NCBI GenBank assembly: GCA_001931905.2
Contig: MSJI02000032.1
Coordinates: forward strand, 1-16,115
Source: Cladosporium sp. IMV 00045
Lineage: Eukaryota; Ascomycota; Dothideomycetes; Cladosporiales; Cladosporiaceae
Length of the DNA: 16,115 bases
Direction of reading: 5' to 3'
In this document: positions 1 through 8,018 of the stretch, piece by piece
Layout: every line of letters starts with the position of its first letter
How positions within the stretch are numbered: position 1 is the stretch's first letter
Translations under genes and position numbers: made by a program
Notes under the pieces: model-generated
The model's database searches: none
What the model was told of the DNA's origin: nothing
What the model saw: only the letters and a program-made list of their open reading frames with translations

Positions 1-2
1 AA

Positions 3-647
3 CAGCAAGGCGGGATGATGACTGAGTCACCTAAGCCTTTGTCGCCGGGTCAGCCACCTGATCACCATAGACTGAGTGTAGCCGACCAGACCACAACAAC
101 CGCAGCGCGCAACCGTTCGCCAAGTCACGCCTCTCAACTGCAACAGCAACAGCAATTCAACCGTGGAAGCGGCGGCAGAACACCACCACAGCATGGCAAT
201 GCACAATTCACTCATGCCACTTCGACTGCGCCACAGCTACCACCTCTCCCTATTCCCGCAATGTCAGGATCGGCTGGTCAGCAAGCGGGTCGCACATCAT
301 ACCCCGGGCCTGGTCCCAGCTCACTTCATCACCAACAAGTGCCTCCTCCAAGTGCAACATCAAACTCCAACCCATCGAGCATGTCCAGTCATGGCCGTTC
401 TTCAGGCAGCAGCATGCGTGACGTGCTTTCCTCGGGAGGCGCAGGTCAACAGGAGCCCTCAGGGCAAGGCGACATCTGGGCTTACGTGCGTAGCCTCGAG
501 CAACGCTTCAGCCGCATGCAAGACGAGTACGAGCTCCGTATTTCACGCATGCAGGACGAGATCTTCACGCTGAAAGGCCAGATCTCGAACAATCCAAGTT
601 ACAGCAGCGACCTCGCGGGCGGTCCGCCTTCAACGCAGAGGTACTAG
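3..647 (+). CDS. C-terminal fragment of Gln/Ser/Pro-rich coiled-coil protein (5' truncated)
   Basis: The frame is open from the window edge (codons Q-Q-G-G precede the first Met at 15), so this is most likely the 3' end of a longer gene and Met 15 is not necessarily the start. The visible part is disordered in character: a glutamine run near 140-155, then Pro/Ser/His-rich sequence. It ends in a clear amphipathic coiled coil (about 472-590, beginning D-I-W-A-Y-V) that contains an 11-residue tandem repeat (SRMQDEYELRI / SRMQDEIFTLK, 510-542 and 543-575). Stop TAG at 645-647. A poly-Q low-complexity body with a C-terminal coiled coil is common in fungal transcription regulators, for example C2H2 factors. 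No DNA-binding domain is visible in this fragment, so the function is not assigned. Coding is supported by composition and the coiled coil; the 5' end and any introns are unknown. Confidence 0.72.
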   Translation, partial: QQGGMMTESPKPLSPGQPPDHHRLSVADQTTTTAARNRSPSHASQLQQQQQFNRGSGGRTPPQHGNAQFTHATSTAPQLPPLPIPAMSGSAGQQAGRTSYPGPGPSSLHHQQVPPPSATSNSNPSSMSSHGRSSGSSMRDVLSSGGAGQQEPSGQGDIWAYVRSLEQRFSRMQDEYELRISRMQDEIFTLKGQISNNPSYSSDLAGGPPSTQRY

Positions 648-1865
648 AATCACCACGCGTTGTTGGCTTTCGAAGACGCCGGAAGTGCGACAGGATGAGT
701 GATGCAGTGTTCACTGCCAATGTGGCGTAGAAAGTCGCAAAGCGGGACGACACATGTCTCCACATGACTATGATACCCAACATGCGCTTCCGCAAGATGC
801 TCATGATGAGCCTCCTGTCTCGCCACAGTAATGCAGACGTTGTTACTGGCTCGACGATGCACTTCCTGTAACAATACGACTCGCTTGAAGGAACAATTTC
901 CCACTAGCAGGGGGGAGCATGATCACGTCCGTCTCTGTATCGGCGAAGTAAAGCGATCGTCAAACAATGCTTCGTTATTGCAGCAGTCGCGACTGTCTCA
1001 AGGATCTCGTTGCTCTCAGAAAATGGAGAGAACGATCACAACATATCTACCTACCCTGGCCCGTCGCCAGATCTATTTCCTCCATCTCTTGACCGCATCC
1101 TCTCTATGGTCTCAACGTCGTCCATACATCAGCAGCCTGAAACCTGCGAGTTTCAGCACTACGTAGGCTCACTCTCGAAAGACCCGCTGAGCCAACCTTC
1201 CGAGGGATCCTTTTCTTGAGAAGGCAAAACGAAAATTTCATTACTTTTTAACATTTCCGTCGCCCGGCGAAAGAAGGACTCGGGCGTTCATGAACGGCGT
1301 TTTTCCCTTTTTCATCTCATGTCTCTCGGGGAGAACAAAAATTCGCTTTCTAAGACGCTTCCCGTTCCACCGGCGCCTTTTCCATCATTCGTTTCTCTGG
1401 GGCGCAATTTTTCTGTTTAGCTTTATCTTTTCCTGCGCAAAGGGGGTTTCGTATTTGTGTATTATATAGCTTCTTTCGTTCTTCACTTCCTTTCTTTTTC
1501 TGTGTTCTAGCGCGAAATGAACAGCCGAATGATATGACATGGAAGGGAAGGATAGAGGTGTTTTAGCCCTCCCCCCTCCCTTGCCCTTTTTTTTTTATAT
1601 CTTGATTCGTGTTTGCTCCTTGTCTATACGTGCTTCATGTGAATATCTGGATGTCGTGGATGATCTTTTTGTGGGCTGTTTGGTGTGTCCCTTGTGGGTT
1701 TGACATGCTTTGCGTGGGTATGTGTTGCTCTGGGAGGTGAATGGCTTGGTGTGAGGTGTATGGTTTCAGTGCTTGAGGGTGCGGATGAGGTTCTGAAAAG
1801 TGCGACGATAGCTACGCTGAATATCACTGCGATGGAAAGAATGCTGGACGGATCCTGCTTGACTC
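648..1865. other. Gene-poor intergenic stretch, 3' flank of the first gene
   Basis: No convincing coding sequence. The short open frames here (831-1166, 1010-1219, the start of 1685-2119) lack domain character and good composition. The stretch contains T-rich and CT-rich runs (about 1230-1620, including a T9 tract near 1588) typical of fungal 3' untranslated or terminator regions. From about 1625 to 1800 the plus strand becomes strikingly G/T-rich. A 12-bp perfect palindrome lies at 1285-1296. Confidence 0.6.
1285..1296. repeat. 12-bp perfect palindrome CGTTCATGAACG
   Basis: The sequence reads identically on both strands. It sits in the intergenic region about 640 bp past the stop of the first gene. 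It could be a dimeric protein-binding site or chance; nothing else around it supports a function. Confidence 0.5.
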
Positions 1866-1950
1866 CGATACTTCACTTACACTCCGCTAGACCTGCCTTG
1901 AAGGGTCCGAGCTTTTGCCTTTTTGGGACGATGTTAAAGAATTGTTCGAA
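1866..1950. repeat. Array copy 1
   Basis: Contains the gatacttcactta flank and the core from 1903 (ggtccgagcttttgcct, then ttttgggacgatgtta, ending attgttcgaa). The minus strand of the flank reads GTAAGTGAAGTATC. Confidence 0.7.
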
Positions 1951-2075
1951 AGCGTACATTAAACCTGGCAAGAAAGTAAGACACGAGTTGAAGTATGGTC
2001 TAACATATATGGAAACCGAGCAGTACTATATCTACCACAGGGACGCACTCGAGGACGAAAGCACCCTTCTAGCGT

Positions 2076-2160
2076 TGATACTTCACTTACGCTGCACGAA
2101 CCTGTCCTGGAGGGTTTGAGCTTTTGCCTATTTGGGGCTATGTAAGTGAAGTGCTTGGAC
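2076..2160. repeat. Array copy 2
   Basis: Same flank (tgatacttcacttac) and a more diverged core from 2112 (gggtttgagcttttgccta, then tttggggctatgtaagtgaa). Spacing to copy 1 is 209 bp. Confidence 0.68.
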
Positions 2161-2256
2161 AATCCGACACTGGCTGCTCTCAATGGCATGGAAGCAAGAG
2201 CCTCTCTTGCATCGAGAAGTGCCACTACACAGGAGACAGCTAGAGTGGGAATGGAA

Positions 2257-2362
2257 GCTGACTGACTTTGATTGGCTCTGGTGCTTTCATTCACACGCGC
2301 TAGGTGCGCGGATGGGGTCCGAGCTTTTGCCTCTTTGGGATGATGTTAGTGAAGTGTTCGAA
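2257..2362. repeat. Array copy 3 (with CCAAT box on the minus strand)
   Basis: Begins gctgactgactttgattgg; the TGATTGG at 2269-2275 is CCAATCA on the minus strand. The core starts at 2315 and runs to gaagtgttcgaaa. It is closest to copy 4 over the whole block. Confidence 0.72.
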
Positions 2363-2503
2363 AAAAGTGGAATGAATGCTGCTGCATCCGACGAGCACTC
2401 GAGTAGAGGTTGCCCTGATCGCCATCCTGTCCTGCATGTGAAGGCACACTATCAGAGCACTATCATTCCAGAAACAAGAAAAGAGCATTCTGGCGACGGA
2501 AGC

Positions 2504-2612
2504 GCTGACCGACTCTGATTGGCCGTGGTTGTTCATTTACAGCGCATCTGTCTGCGCAGATTGGGTCCGAGCTTCTGCCTCTTTGGGACGGTGTTAGTGA
2601 ATTATTTGGAAG
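2504..2612. repeat. Array copy 4 (with CCAAT box on the minus strand)
   Basis: Begins gctgaccgactctgattgg; TGATTGG at 2516-2522. The core starts at 2563 and ends near 2610, about 110 bp from the RSA4 stop codon. CCAAT boxes of copies 3 and 4 are 247 bp apart and their cores 248 bp apart, so the block moved as a unit. Confidence 0.72.
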
Positions 2613-2719
2613 GGATGCGATGTGAGCCGCATTCCATGATGTTGGGCATAGAGGTTGCAGTACCTTATCGCATCAAGGCGCTTTTGCAAATTGCCATTAA
2701 ACTCTTCAAACTCTGTCAT

Positions 2720-4264
2720 CTAATGCCTCCAAATCCTCACCGCCTTATCCTGCCCACCACTGCCCACCCGCTCGCCATCAGGACTCCAATCCACCGCGAA
2801 AACCTGATCTTTGTGCCCCGGCAGATTCTCCGCCAACTTGCCACTCCTCACCTCCCAAGCCTTCAGCGTCGTGTCCTTGCTTCCGCTGACCAGCAAGCGG
2901 CTGTCGGGGCTGAAAGCCACCATGTAGACTGCTCCGACGTGGCCGCGGAGAGTGTGCAGGTATTTGCCGTCGGTTGCGTTCCAGAGTTTGACGTGGTTGT
3001 CGAATGCCGCTGAGGCGATTGTGGTTCCGTCGGGGGAGAAGGTTACGTGGTTGACTTGTTTTTGGTGTCCGATTAGGCGCGCTAGGGGTTTGGTTTGTTT
3101 TGTCGGTTCCCAGAGGTAGATTGTGCAGTCGTCTGAGGCAGTCACGAGACGCTCTGCACCGTGGGCAGGTGCGGTGGCGGCGTCGTAGCGAGCCTTCGCT
3201 TTGGCGCGCTTGCCTTCAACGGTTTCGGGAATCTCTTTCTTGCCTTTGTGGTCGTGGAAGGCGGTGCGCAGGACGTGGTCGGTAGAGAGGGCGAGGTGGT
3301 TCACCCAGTGTGCGTGAGAGGAGAGGGTGTGCAAGAGCGCGCCCGTCTTGCCGTCCCACAGCTTGACGGTGCGGTCGTGCGAGGCCGTGTAGATCGTTCC
3401 GTTGGCGCCGGCGCCGCCCCATTTTACGCACGATACGCTCGCCTTGTGGCCTGTCAGGGCCATGTCTGTGTGCTTGCTCACCGCGTCCCAGATGCGCACT
3501 GTGAAATCTCGGCTGGCGGAGGCGAGGCGTGGTCTTCCAGTCTCGCGAAGGTGGTAAGGTTCCCAGCACATGCTGGTGATCCATTTGGTGTGACCTTTCA
3601 GAGGTCCGCCAAGAGGTGTGCCGGTTTTGGGATCCCAGAGCCGCACTGTGTTGTCCATACTGCCCGTGGCGAGCATGCCGTCGTCCGGCGACCAGGCTAC
3701 CGCGAGTACCCAGCCGGTGTGTCCTTTGAGTGTGTGCATAGGCGTGCCGGTATCACAGTCCCATATTCTCGCAGTCTTGTCGCCACTTCCTGTCGCCAAT
3801 CGACTCGAACTGCCCGGCGAAAACGCCGTGGTCAAAATACTCTCTCCATGCCCGCTGATGCTGGCCGAACACCTCGTCACAGCCTTGACTTTGAACACCG
3901 CCTCTGCTCTACAAGGGATATCCAGCTGCAGCTCCGTCGTCACTTTTCCCTCCACGTATGCTTTGATCACTTCATTCTGGTCGAACTCGCCCTCGCCGAT
4001 GGGGTTGTAGAAGCGGTAGGGTAATCTCTCCAAAGGGTCCGTGTGGCCGAGGAGACTGTTGAGGAGGAGCGAGAGGTTTTTGGGATCGAGATCCGCGAGC
4101 GATACTGTCACGACGGGACCGTGGGTTTCGCCTGTGTCGGCATCTCTGAATTGGATCCTCTGAAGGCCTTCGGGTGCCGGTGCGGGTGCGGCGACTTGTT
4201 CGCGCGCGCGCTGCGCTTCGGCGGTCTTTTGCCGTTTTGATGGCGGTGGGAGAACGGTTGCCAT
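2720..4264 (-). CDS. RSA4: Ribosome assembly protein 4 (Notchless homologue), 60S biogenesis WD40 protein
   Basis: A 514-residue single-exon protein, the usual length for Rsa4/NLE1. After a short basic N-terminus (PSKRQK, possible nuclear signal) comes the NLE ubiquitin-like domain at about residues 34-112. An eight-bladed WD40 propeller follows, with eight visible blade signatures, from SGDKTARIWD and SMDNTVRLWD to GQDKAVRIW next to the stop. A basic/Ala insertion (KKEIPETVEGKRAKAKARYD) falls between blades 5 and 6. In the family, the ubiquitin-like domain binds the MIDAS domain of the AAA-ATPase Rea1/Mdn1, and ATP hydrolysis then strips Rsa4 and other factors from pre-60S particles in the nucleolus and nucleoplasm. 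The acidic MIDAS-contact residue should lie near the end of that domain; E111 is a candidate but needs an alignment. The gene is divergent from UTP13. Confidence 0.97.
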   Translation of the reverse strand: MATVLPPPSKRQKTAEAQRAREQVAAPAPAPEGLQRIQFRDADTGETHGPVVTVSLADLDPKNLSLLLNSLLGHTDPLERLPYRFYNPIGEGEFDQNEVIKAYVEGKVTTELQLDIPCRAEAVFKVKAVTRCSASISGHGESILTTAFSPGSSSRLATGSGDKTARIWDCDTGTPMHTLKGHTGWVLAVAWSPDDGMLATGSMDNTVRLWDPKTGTPLGGPLKGHTKWITSMCWEPYHLRETGRPRLASASRDFTVRIWDAVSKHTDMALTGHKASVSCVKWGGAGANGTIYTASHDRTVKLWDGKTGALLHTLSSHAHWVNHLALSTDHVLRTAFHDHKGKKEIPETVEGKRAKAKARYDAATAPAHGAERLVTASDDCTIYLWEPTKQTKPLARLIGHQKQVNHVTFSPDGTTIASAAFDNHVKLWNATDGKYLHTLRGHVGAVYMVAFSPDSRLLVSGSKDTTLKAWEVRSGKLAENLPGHKDQVFAVDWSPDGERVGSGGQDKAVRIWRH

Positions 4265-4578
4265 GTTTGTGGTATGCGATGTGTGATTAGGTGGAAAAGT
4301 GGTTTTGTTGACTGTGATCTGGTCTCTGGCGCAATCGTCTGAAAAAAGTATGGCGGGGGTCGGTGCCCGGATTTAAGGGTAAGGTAGGGCAGATCCTCCA
4401 GCAAAGAATTCTTAGAGAGCTTCGCAGCCGAAACTTGCATGTGAAGACAACTCAACCGAACAGCAAATTAATTTGCACGCCGACTTTTGCCGCTCTTCTC
4501 GACATTCAGCATTCGAGATCTGTATGGACAGGAACTGAACGGGGCGAGTGAAAGACCAGCAGGAGCAGGTGGGCGAAG
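4265..4578. promoter_or_regulatory. Divergent promoter shared by RSA4 and UTP13
   Basis: 314 bp separate the two start codons, so both promoters and leaders must lie here. It contains a 14-bp perfect palindrome (4463-4476) and a G-rich ttaagggtaaggtaggg stretch at about 4373-4390 that loosely resembles telobox/Reb1-type sites found in ribosome-biogenesis promoters. I see no clear TATA box. Co-regulation of the pair is inferred from their shared pathway and arrangement. Confidence 0.7.
4463..4476. promoter_or_regulatory. 14-bp perfect palindrome GCAAATTAATTTGC in the divergent promoter
   Basis: A perfect inverted repeat with a TTAA centre, about 200 bp from the RSA4 start and 103 bp from the UTP13 start. 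Its symmetry suits a dimeric regulator acting in both directions. The factor is unknown, and function is inferred from position only. Confidence 0.45.
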
Positions 4579-7523
4579 ATGGCGTACAACAACAAGGCCG
4601 AGGTCAAAACCACCTTCGAACCGTCTCGAGTGATCCAACCTATATACACCGGCGGCACTGTCGCTACCACGAGCAATGGCGAAATCCTGGCGTCATGTCT
4701 CGGCGACGAGGCTCTGCTCACAGATCTCAACACCGGAGCGCATCTCGCGCGCATAGAAGGCGTAAGTTTTTGCGCAAAAAGTCCTAGAATCATTCTCTGG
4801 ACTGACATTGACAAAGATCGCAGGATGGTGAGCAAATCACTACTTTGGCGTTTTCACCAGACGGCCTTTACATTGCGATCTGCTCGAGATCCTTGTCCAT
4901 GCGCGTGTATGCGCTGCAATCCTCCGGCGATTTGGACGACACGATCGAGCCGAAACTTCTGCGAACACTCAAACCGCACGCCGCGCCTGTCGTTACCAGC
5001 GCGATTGACTCAACCAGCTCACTCTTGGCTACTGGAGGTGCAGACGGAATTGTAAAAGTATGGGATCTCAGAGGCGGCTTTGCTACGCACACCTTCCACG
5101 GTCACAGCGGCGTCATCTCAGCGCTGCATTTCTTCCAGGTGGAGGCTTCTGAAGAACAGCCGAGCAAAAGCAAGAAGCGCAAGAGCAGGCAGCAGGACGA
5201 AGGTCTGGATGAGGGCGCTGATGAGGCGACCATTGGGTACAGGTTGGCATCAGGTGGAGAAGATGGCAAGGTCAGAGTGTGGGATTTGCACAAGCGCAAG
5301 AGTGTCGCGATGCTCGACTCTCACGTGTCCGTGGTACGCAGCCTGGACTACTCGCCGGAGCAGCGACTTTTGATTTCGGGCAGCAGAGACAAGACTGTGA
5401 TTGCTTGGGACGCGCCCACTTGGAAACCTAAAGCTACCGTCCCGGTATTGGAAGTCGTCGAGAGTGTGGGTTTCGTACAGGGAGGCGCCTATTTCTACAC
5501 GGCCGGCGAGACGGCGAGGTTACGTGTCTGGAGTGTCGAGGCTGGTGGCGAGATAACAGAAGAGCAGGAACCTGGCGCGGAGATCGAGGCCATTGTTCAG
5601 GTCGTCCACCACCCGGGTCTGCCCTACATCCTCACTGTGCATGCGGATCAGACTCTTGTCTTGCGATCATTAGAGCCTCTGGCATCACGACCAAACAGAA
5701 AGATTCCAGCTTTGCCCGTGCTCCGTCGCATCTCGGGTACACACGACGAAGTTATCGATCTGGCTTACATTGGCTCGGACCGAAATCTTATGGCGCTGGC
5801 GACGAACTTGGAAGACATCCGCATTGTATCTCTGGAAGGCGGCTCATCGCAATCATCAGCCTCATCGCCCTACTTTGGAGCTGACGTGGCGCTGCTGAAA
5901 GGTCACGACGACATCATCATCACAATCGACTCTGACTGGTCAGGCCATTGGCTTGCGACTGGTGCGAAGGATAACACCGCAAAGCTCTGGAGATTAGACC
6001 CTGCGAACAACTCATATGAGTGCTACGCAACGTTCACAGGTCATGCTGAGAGCATCGGAGCCGTAGCCCTTCCCAAGGGTGCTCCTCAAATTGGATCAAA
6101 AGCTTACAACAATCCGCTCGAACACCCACCTAAATTCCTCATCACTGGTAGTCAAGATAAGACCATCAAGCGCTGGGATGTTGGTACTCAAGGCAAGGCC
6201 GCTCGCGCAAATTATACGCGCAAGGCTCACGACAAGGACATCAACGCCATTGAAGTTTCATATTCCAGCACAGCACCACTCTTCGCTTCAGCGTCACAAG
6301 ACCGCACGGTCAAGATTTGGGATGTGGAAGCAGGTGAGACCATTGGTGTTTTGCGTGGTCACAAGCGTGGTGTGTGGTCCGTTGCATTCGCACCAGACAA
6401 TATGCCTGCTCTGACTACCACCAATGAGGGTGGCGGCGCAAGCAGTGCGAAGGGTATGGTGGTGACTGGCAGTGGAGACAAGACGGTGCGCGTCTGGAGT
6501 TTGACAGACTACAGCTGTCTGAGGACGTTCGAGGGCCACGTGAACAGTGTGCTGAAGGTCGTCTGGCTTCCTCCGCCTGCCAAACAAGCGAAGAGCGATT
6601 CGCGAAGAGGCATCCAGGTTGCAAGTGCTGCAGGTGATGGCCTTGTCAAGGTGTGGGATGCCCAGAGCGGCGAATGCGCGGCCACACTAGATAACCATAT
6701 CGACCGTGTATGGGCGCTTGCTGTGAAGCCGAAGCCTCTTCTTTCTGAAGCAGAGCAGAAGAGACTCACAGCTAAGGATTCTGAAATGGTCGATGTCGAC
6801 GAGGACGACAACGACGAAGAGCAGGTCACCCTGGTGTCCGGCTCAGCAGACAGTACCCTCACTTTCTGGACCGACACCACAGCTTTCACCGCACAGCAAG
6901 CCACCACACAAGCAACAGCCCGCATAGAACAAGACCAAGAACTGCAAAACCACATCCGCGCCTCCAACTACCGTGAAGCAATCGTCCTCGCTCTTCAGCT
7001 CAATCACCCAAAACGCCTCCTCGACCTTTTCAGCGCTGTCGTGAACGGCGCACACGACCCGGCCTCCATCTGCGGCAACGCCGACGTTGACGAAGTCCTC
7101 GTGAACCTCAGCGATGCCCACTTGTGGGCTCTCCTCCGCCGCCTCCGTGACTGGAACGCTAATGCCCGCACGCACAACGTCGCGCAGCACGTGCTCTACG
7201 CTCTGCTCCGCTTGCATCCCAAGGAACGACTTCTCAACGTCCGCCGTAAGAGAAAGAACCCCAACCCCGCCGCGAGTGAAGCCGTCAATGGCGACCTGGT
7301 GGGCGCGATGAGCGCTCTTAGCACGGAGAAGAACAAGGAGAGCGTCAAGGAGGTGTTGGACGGTCTCAAGGCGTATACCGAGAGACATTATGCTAGGCTC
7401 GACAAGATAAGCGAAGAGAGGTTCGTGCTGCTTTGGGCTTTGCAGCAGATGGATGGTGTGGCTGCTGGTGGTGCGCTGGATGGCGTCGCCGGTGGTCAGG
7501 GGGATATGATGATGCTGGAGTAG
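4579..7523 (+). CDS. UTP13: U3 snoRNA-associated protein 13, SSU processome UtpB subunit (spliced: 4579-4761 joined to 4824-7523)
   Basis: Removing one 62-nt intron joins 61 codons (ending ARIEG) to D-G-E-Q-I-T-T-L-A-F-S-P-D-G and gives about 960 residues, somewhat longer than yeast Utp13 (817). ATG 4579 is chosen because an in-frame TGA lies upstream at 4549. Two WD40 propellers fill most of the protein; clear blade signatures include GADGIVKVWD, SRDKTVIAWD, SQDRTVKIWD and SGDKTVRVWS. A basic Lys-rich insertion (about residues 174-200) and an acidic stretch (about 715-728) interrupt loops. The C-terminal helical Utp13 domain spans about 765-925 (L-Q-N-H-I-R-A-S-N-Y-R-E-A-I onward). In the family (human TBL3) it works with Pwp2, Utp6, Utp12, Utp18 and Utp21 in UtpB, which binds the 5' ETS and U3 in the 90S particle and is needed for 18S rRNA processing in the nucleolus. 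Confidence 0.97.
4762..4823 (+). other. Spliceosomal intron of UTP13 (62 nt)
   Basis: Donor GTAAGT at 4762, branch-like CTGAC at about 4802-4806, acceptor CAG ending at 4823. It sits between complete codons (phase 0), and splicing restores the WD40 reading frame. Without splicing the first-exon frame ends at 5055. Confidence 0.93.
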
Positions 7524-7829
7524 ATTTGAAAAAGGGAGAAGGAGGAGGATACCTCGAAGGCTTATGGAGATTTCTGGTAATTTCATTCATGTAAGATTTC
7601 TATCGAAGAAAGAGATGGGAACGAGTGAGTTCGAGCATCAGGAAGTTTTCTTCCCTTATCATGTCGAGGGTCTTCTCGCAATTACGTTACCTTCCAGATT
7701 TGTTTGTCGTTGTTCCCTACTTTTCGAGATCATCTCCTAGAGATTTGATATGGAAGAAGTCTCGTAAATTCCGGTGGACGCTGGGAGATGCTTGAGTTCT
7801 GGCCTGACAGGATATTAACGCTGACAGTT
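7524..7829. other. 3' flank of UTP13 / upstream region of the next gene
   Basis: Non-coding, about 300 bp, with purine-rich sequence just after the UTP13 stop (aaaaagggagaaggaggagg) followed by mixed sequence. No canonical AATAAA was seen and no gene is evident on either strand; minus-strand open frames overlapping here are shadows of UTP13. Confidence 0.6.
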
Positions 7830-8018
7830 CTTGGTTTCTTCCTCTCCTCTTGCATAACATCTTCAGCATTACTACTTTGATCCAACAGGCACTCAGTCAA
7901 CCAAGTCTAACCAGTATCAACTACTACTCTTCAACAGAACTTGTGTCAGCAACCAACCCAACAAGCATTCGGCTACCTCCCTTCCTCAACCTAATCTTCC
8001 AAATTACCTCTCCAACCA
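7830..8018 (+). promoter_or_regulatory. Pyrimidine/CA-rich leader of the large exported-protein gene
   Basis: About 190 bp rich in C, T and A with no ATG before 8019, as expected for the leader of a well-expressed fungal gene. It opens with the CT run ttcttcctctcctcttgc. The lack of upstream ATGs supports 8019 as the first start met by scanning ribosomes. The transcription start itself cannot be placed. Confidence 0.55.

Larger units (their letters stand above)
1866..2612. repeat. Degenerate tandem repeat array (four recognisable cores, unit about 205-248 bp)
   Basis: Four copies of a roughly 48-bp core beginning gggtccgagcttttgcct occur at about 1903, 2112, 2315 and 2563, so the spacings are 209, 203 and 248 bp. 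Flanks are also repeated. The left pair share gatacttcactta upstream of the core; the right pair share a longer block (2257-2360 and 2504-2612) starting gctgac and including TGATTGG, a CCAAT box on the minus strand. In minus orientation the cores read F-T-N-I-x-P-K-R-Q-K-L-G-P, and two short minus ORFs (2536-2300 and 2294-1959) both start just beside a core and contain this motif. I cannot tell whether this is a decayed small-gene family, a local satellite or a dispersed element. It lies between the first gene and the 3' end of RSA4. Confidence 0.75.

Noticed and set aside
1685..2119. 144-codon plus-strand frame
   Set aside because: Runs across two array copies but uses different frames for them and has no start context or domain; better explained by the repeats.
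3161..4024. 287-codon open frame on the plus strand
   Set aside because: Fully antisense to RSA4, with Arg/Val/Gly-rich shadow composition and no domain; explained by GC-rich codons of RSA4.
6843..7586. 247-codon minus-strand open frame
   Set aside because: Antisense to the conserved C-terminal Utp13 domain; no recognisable features of its own.
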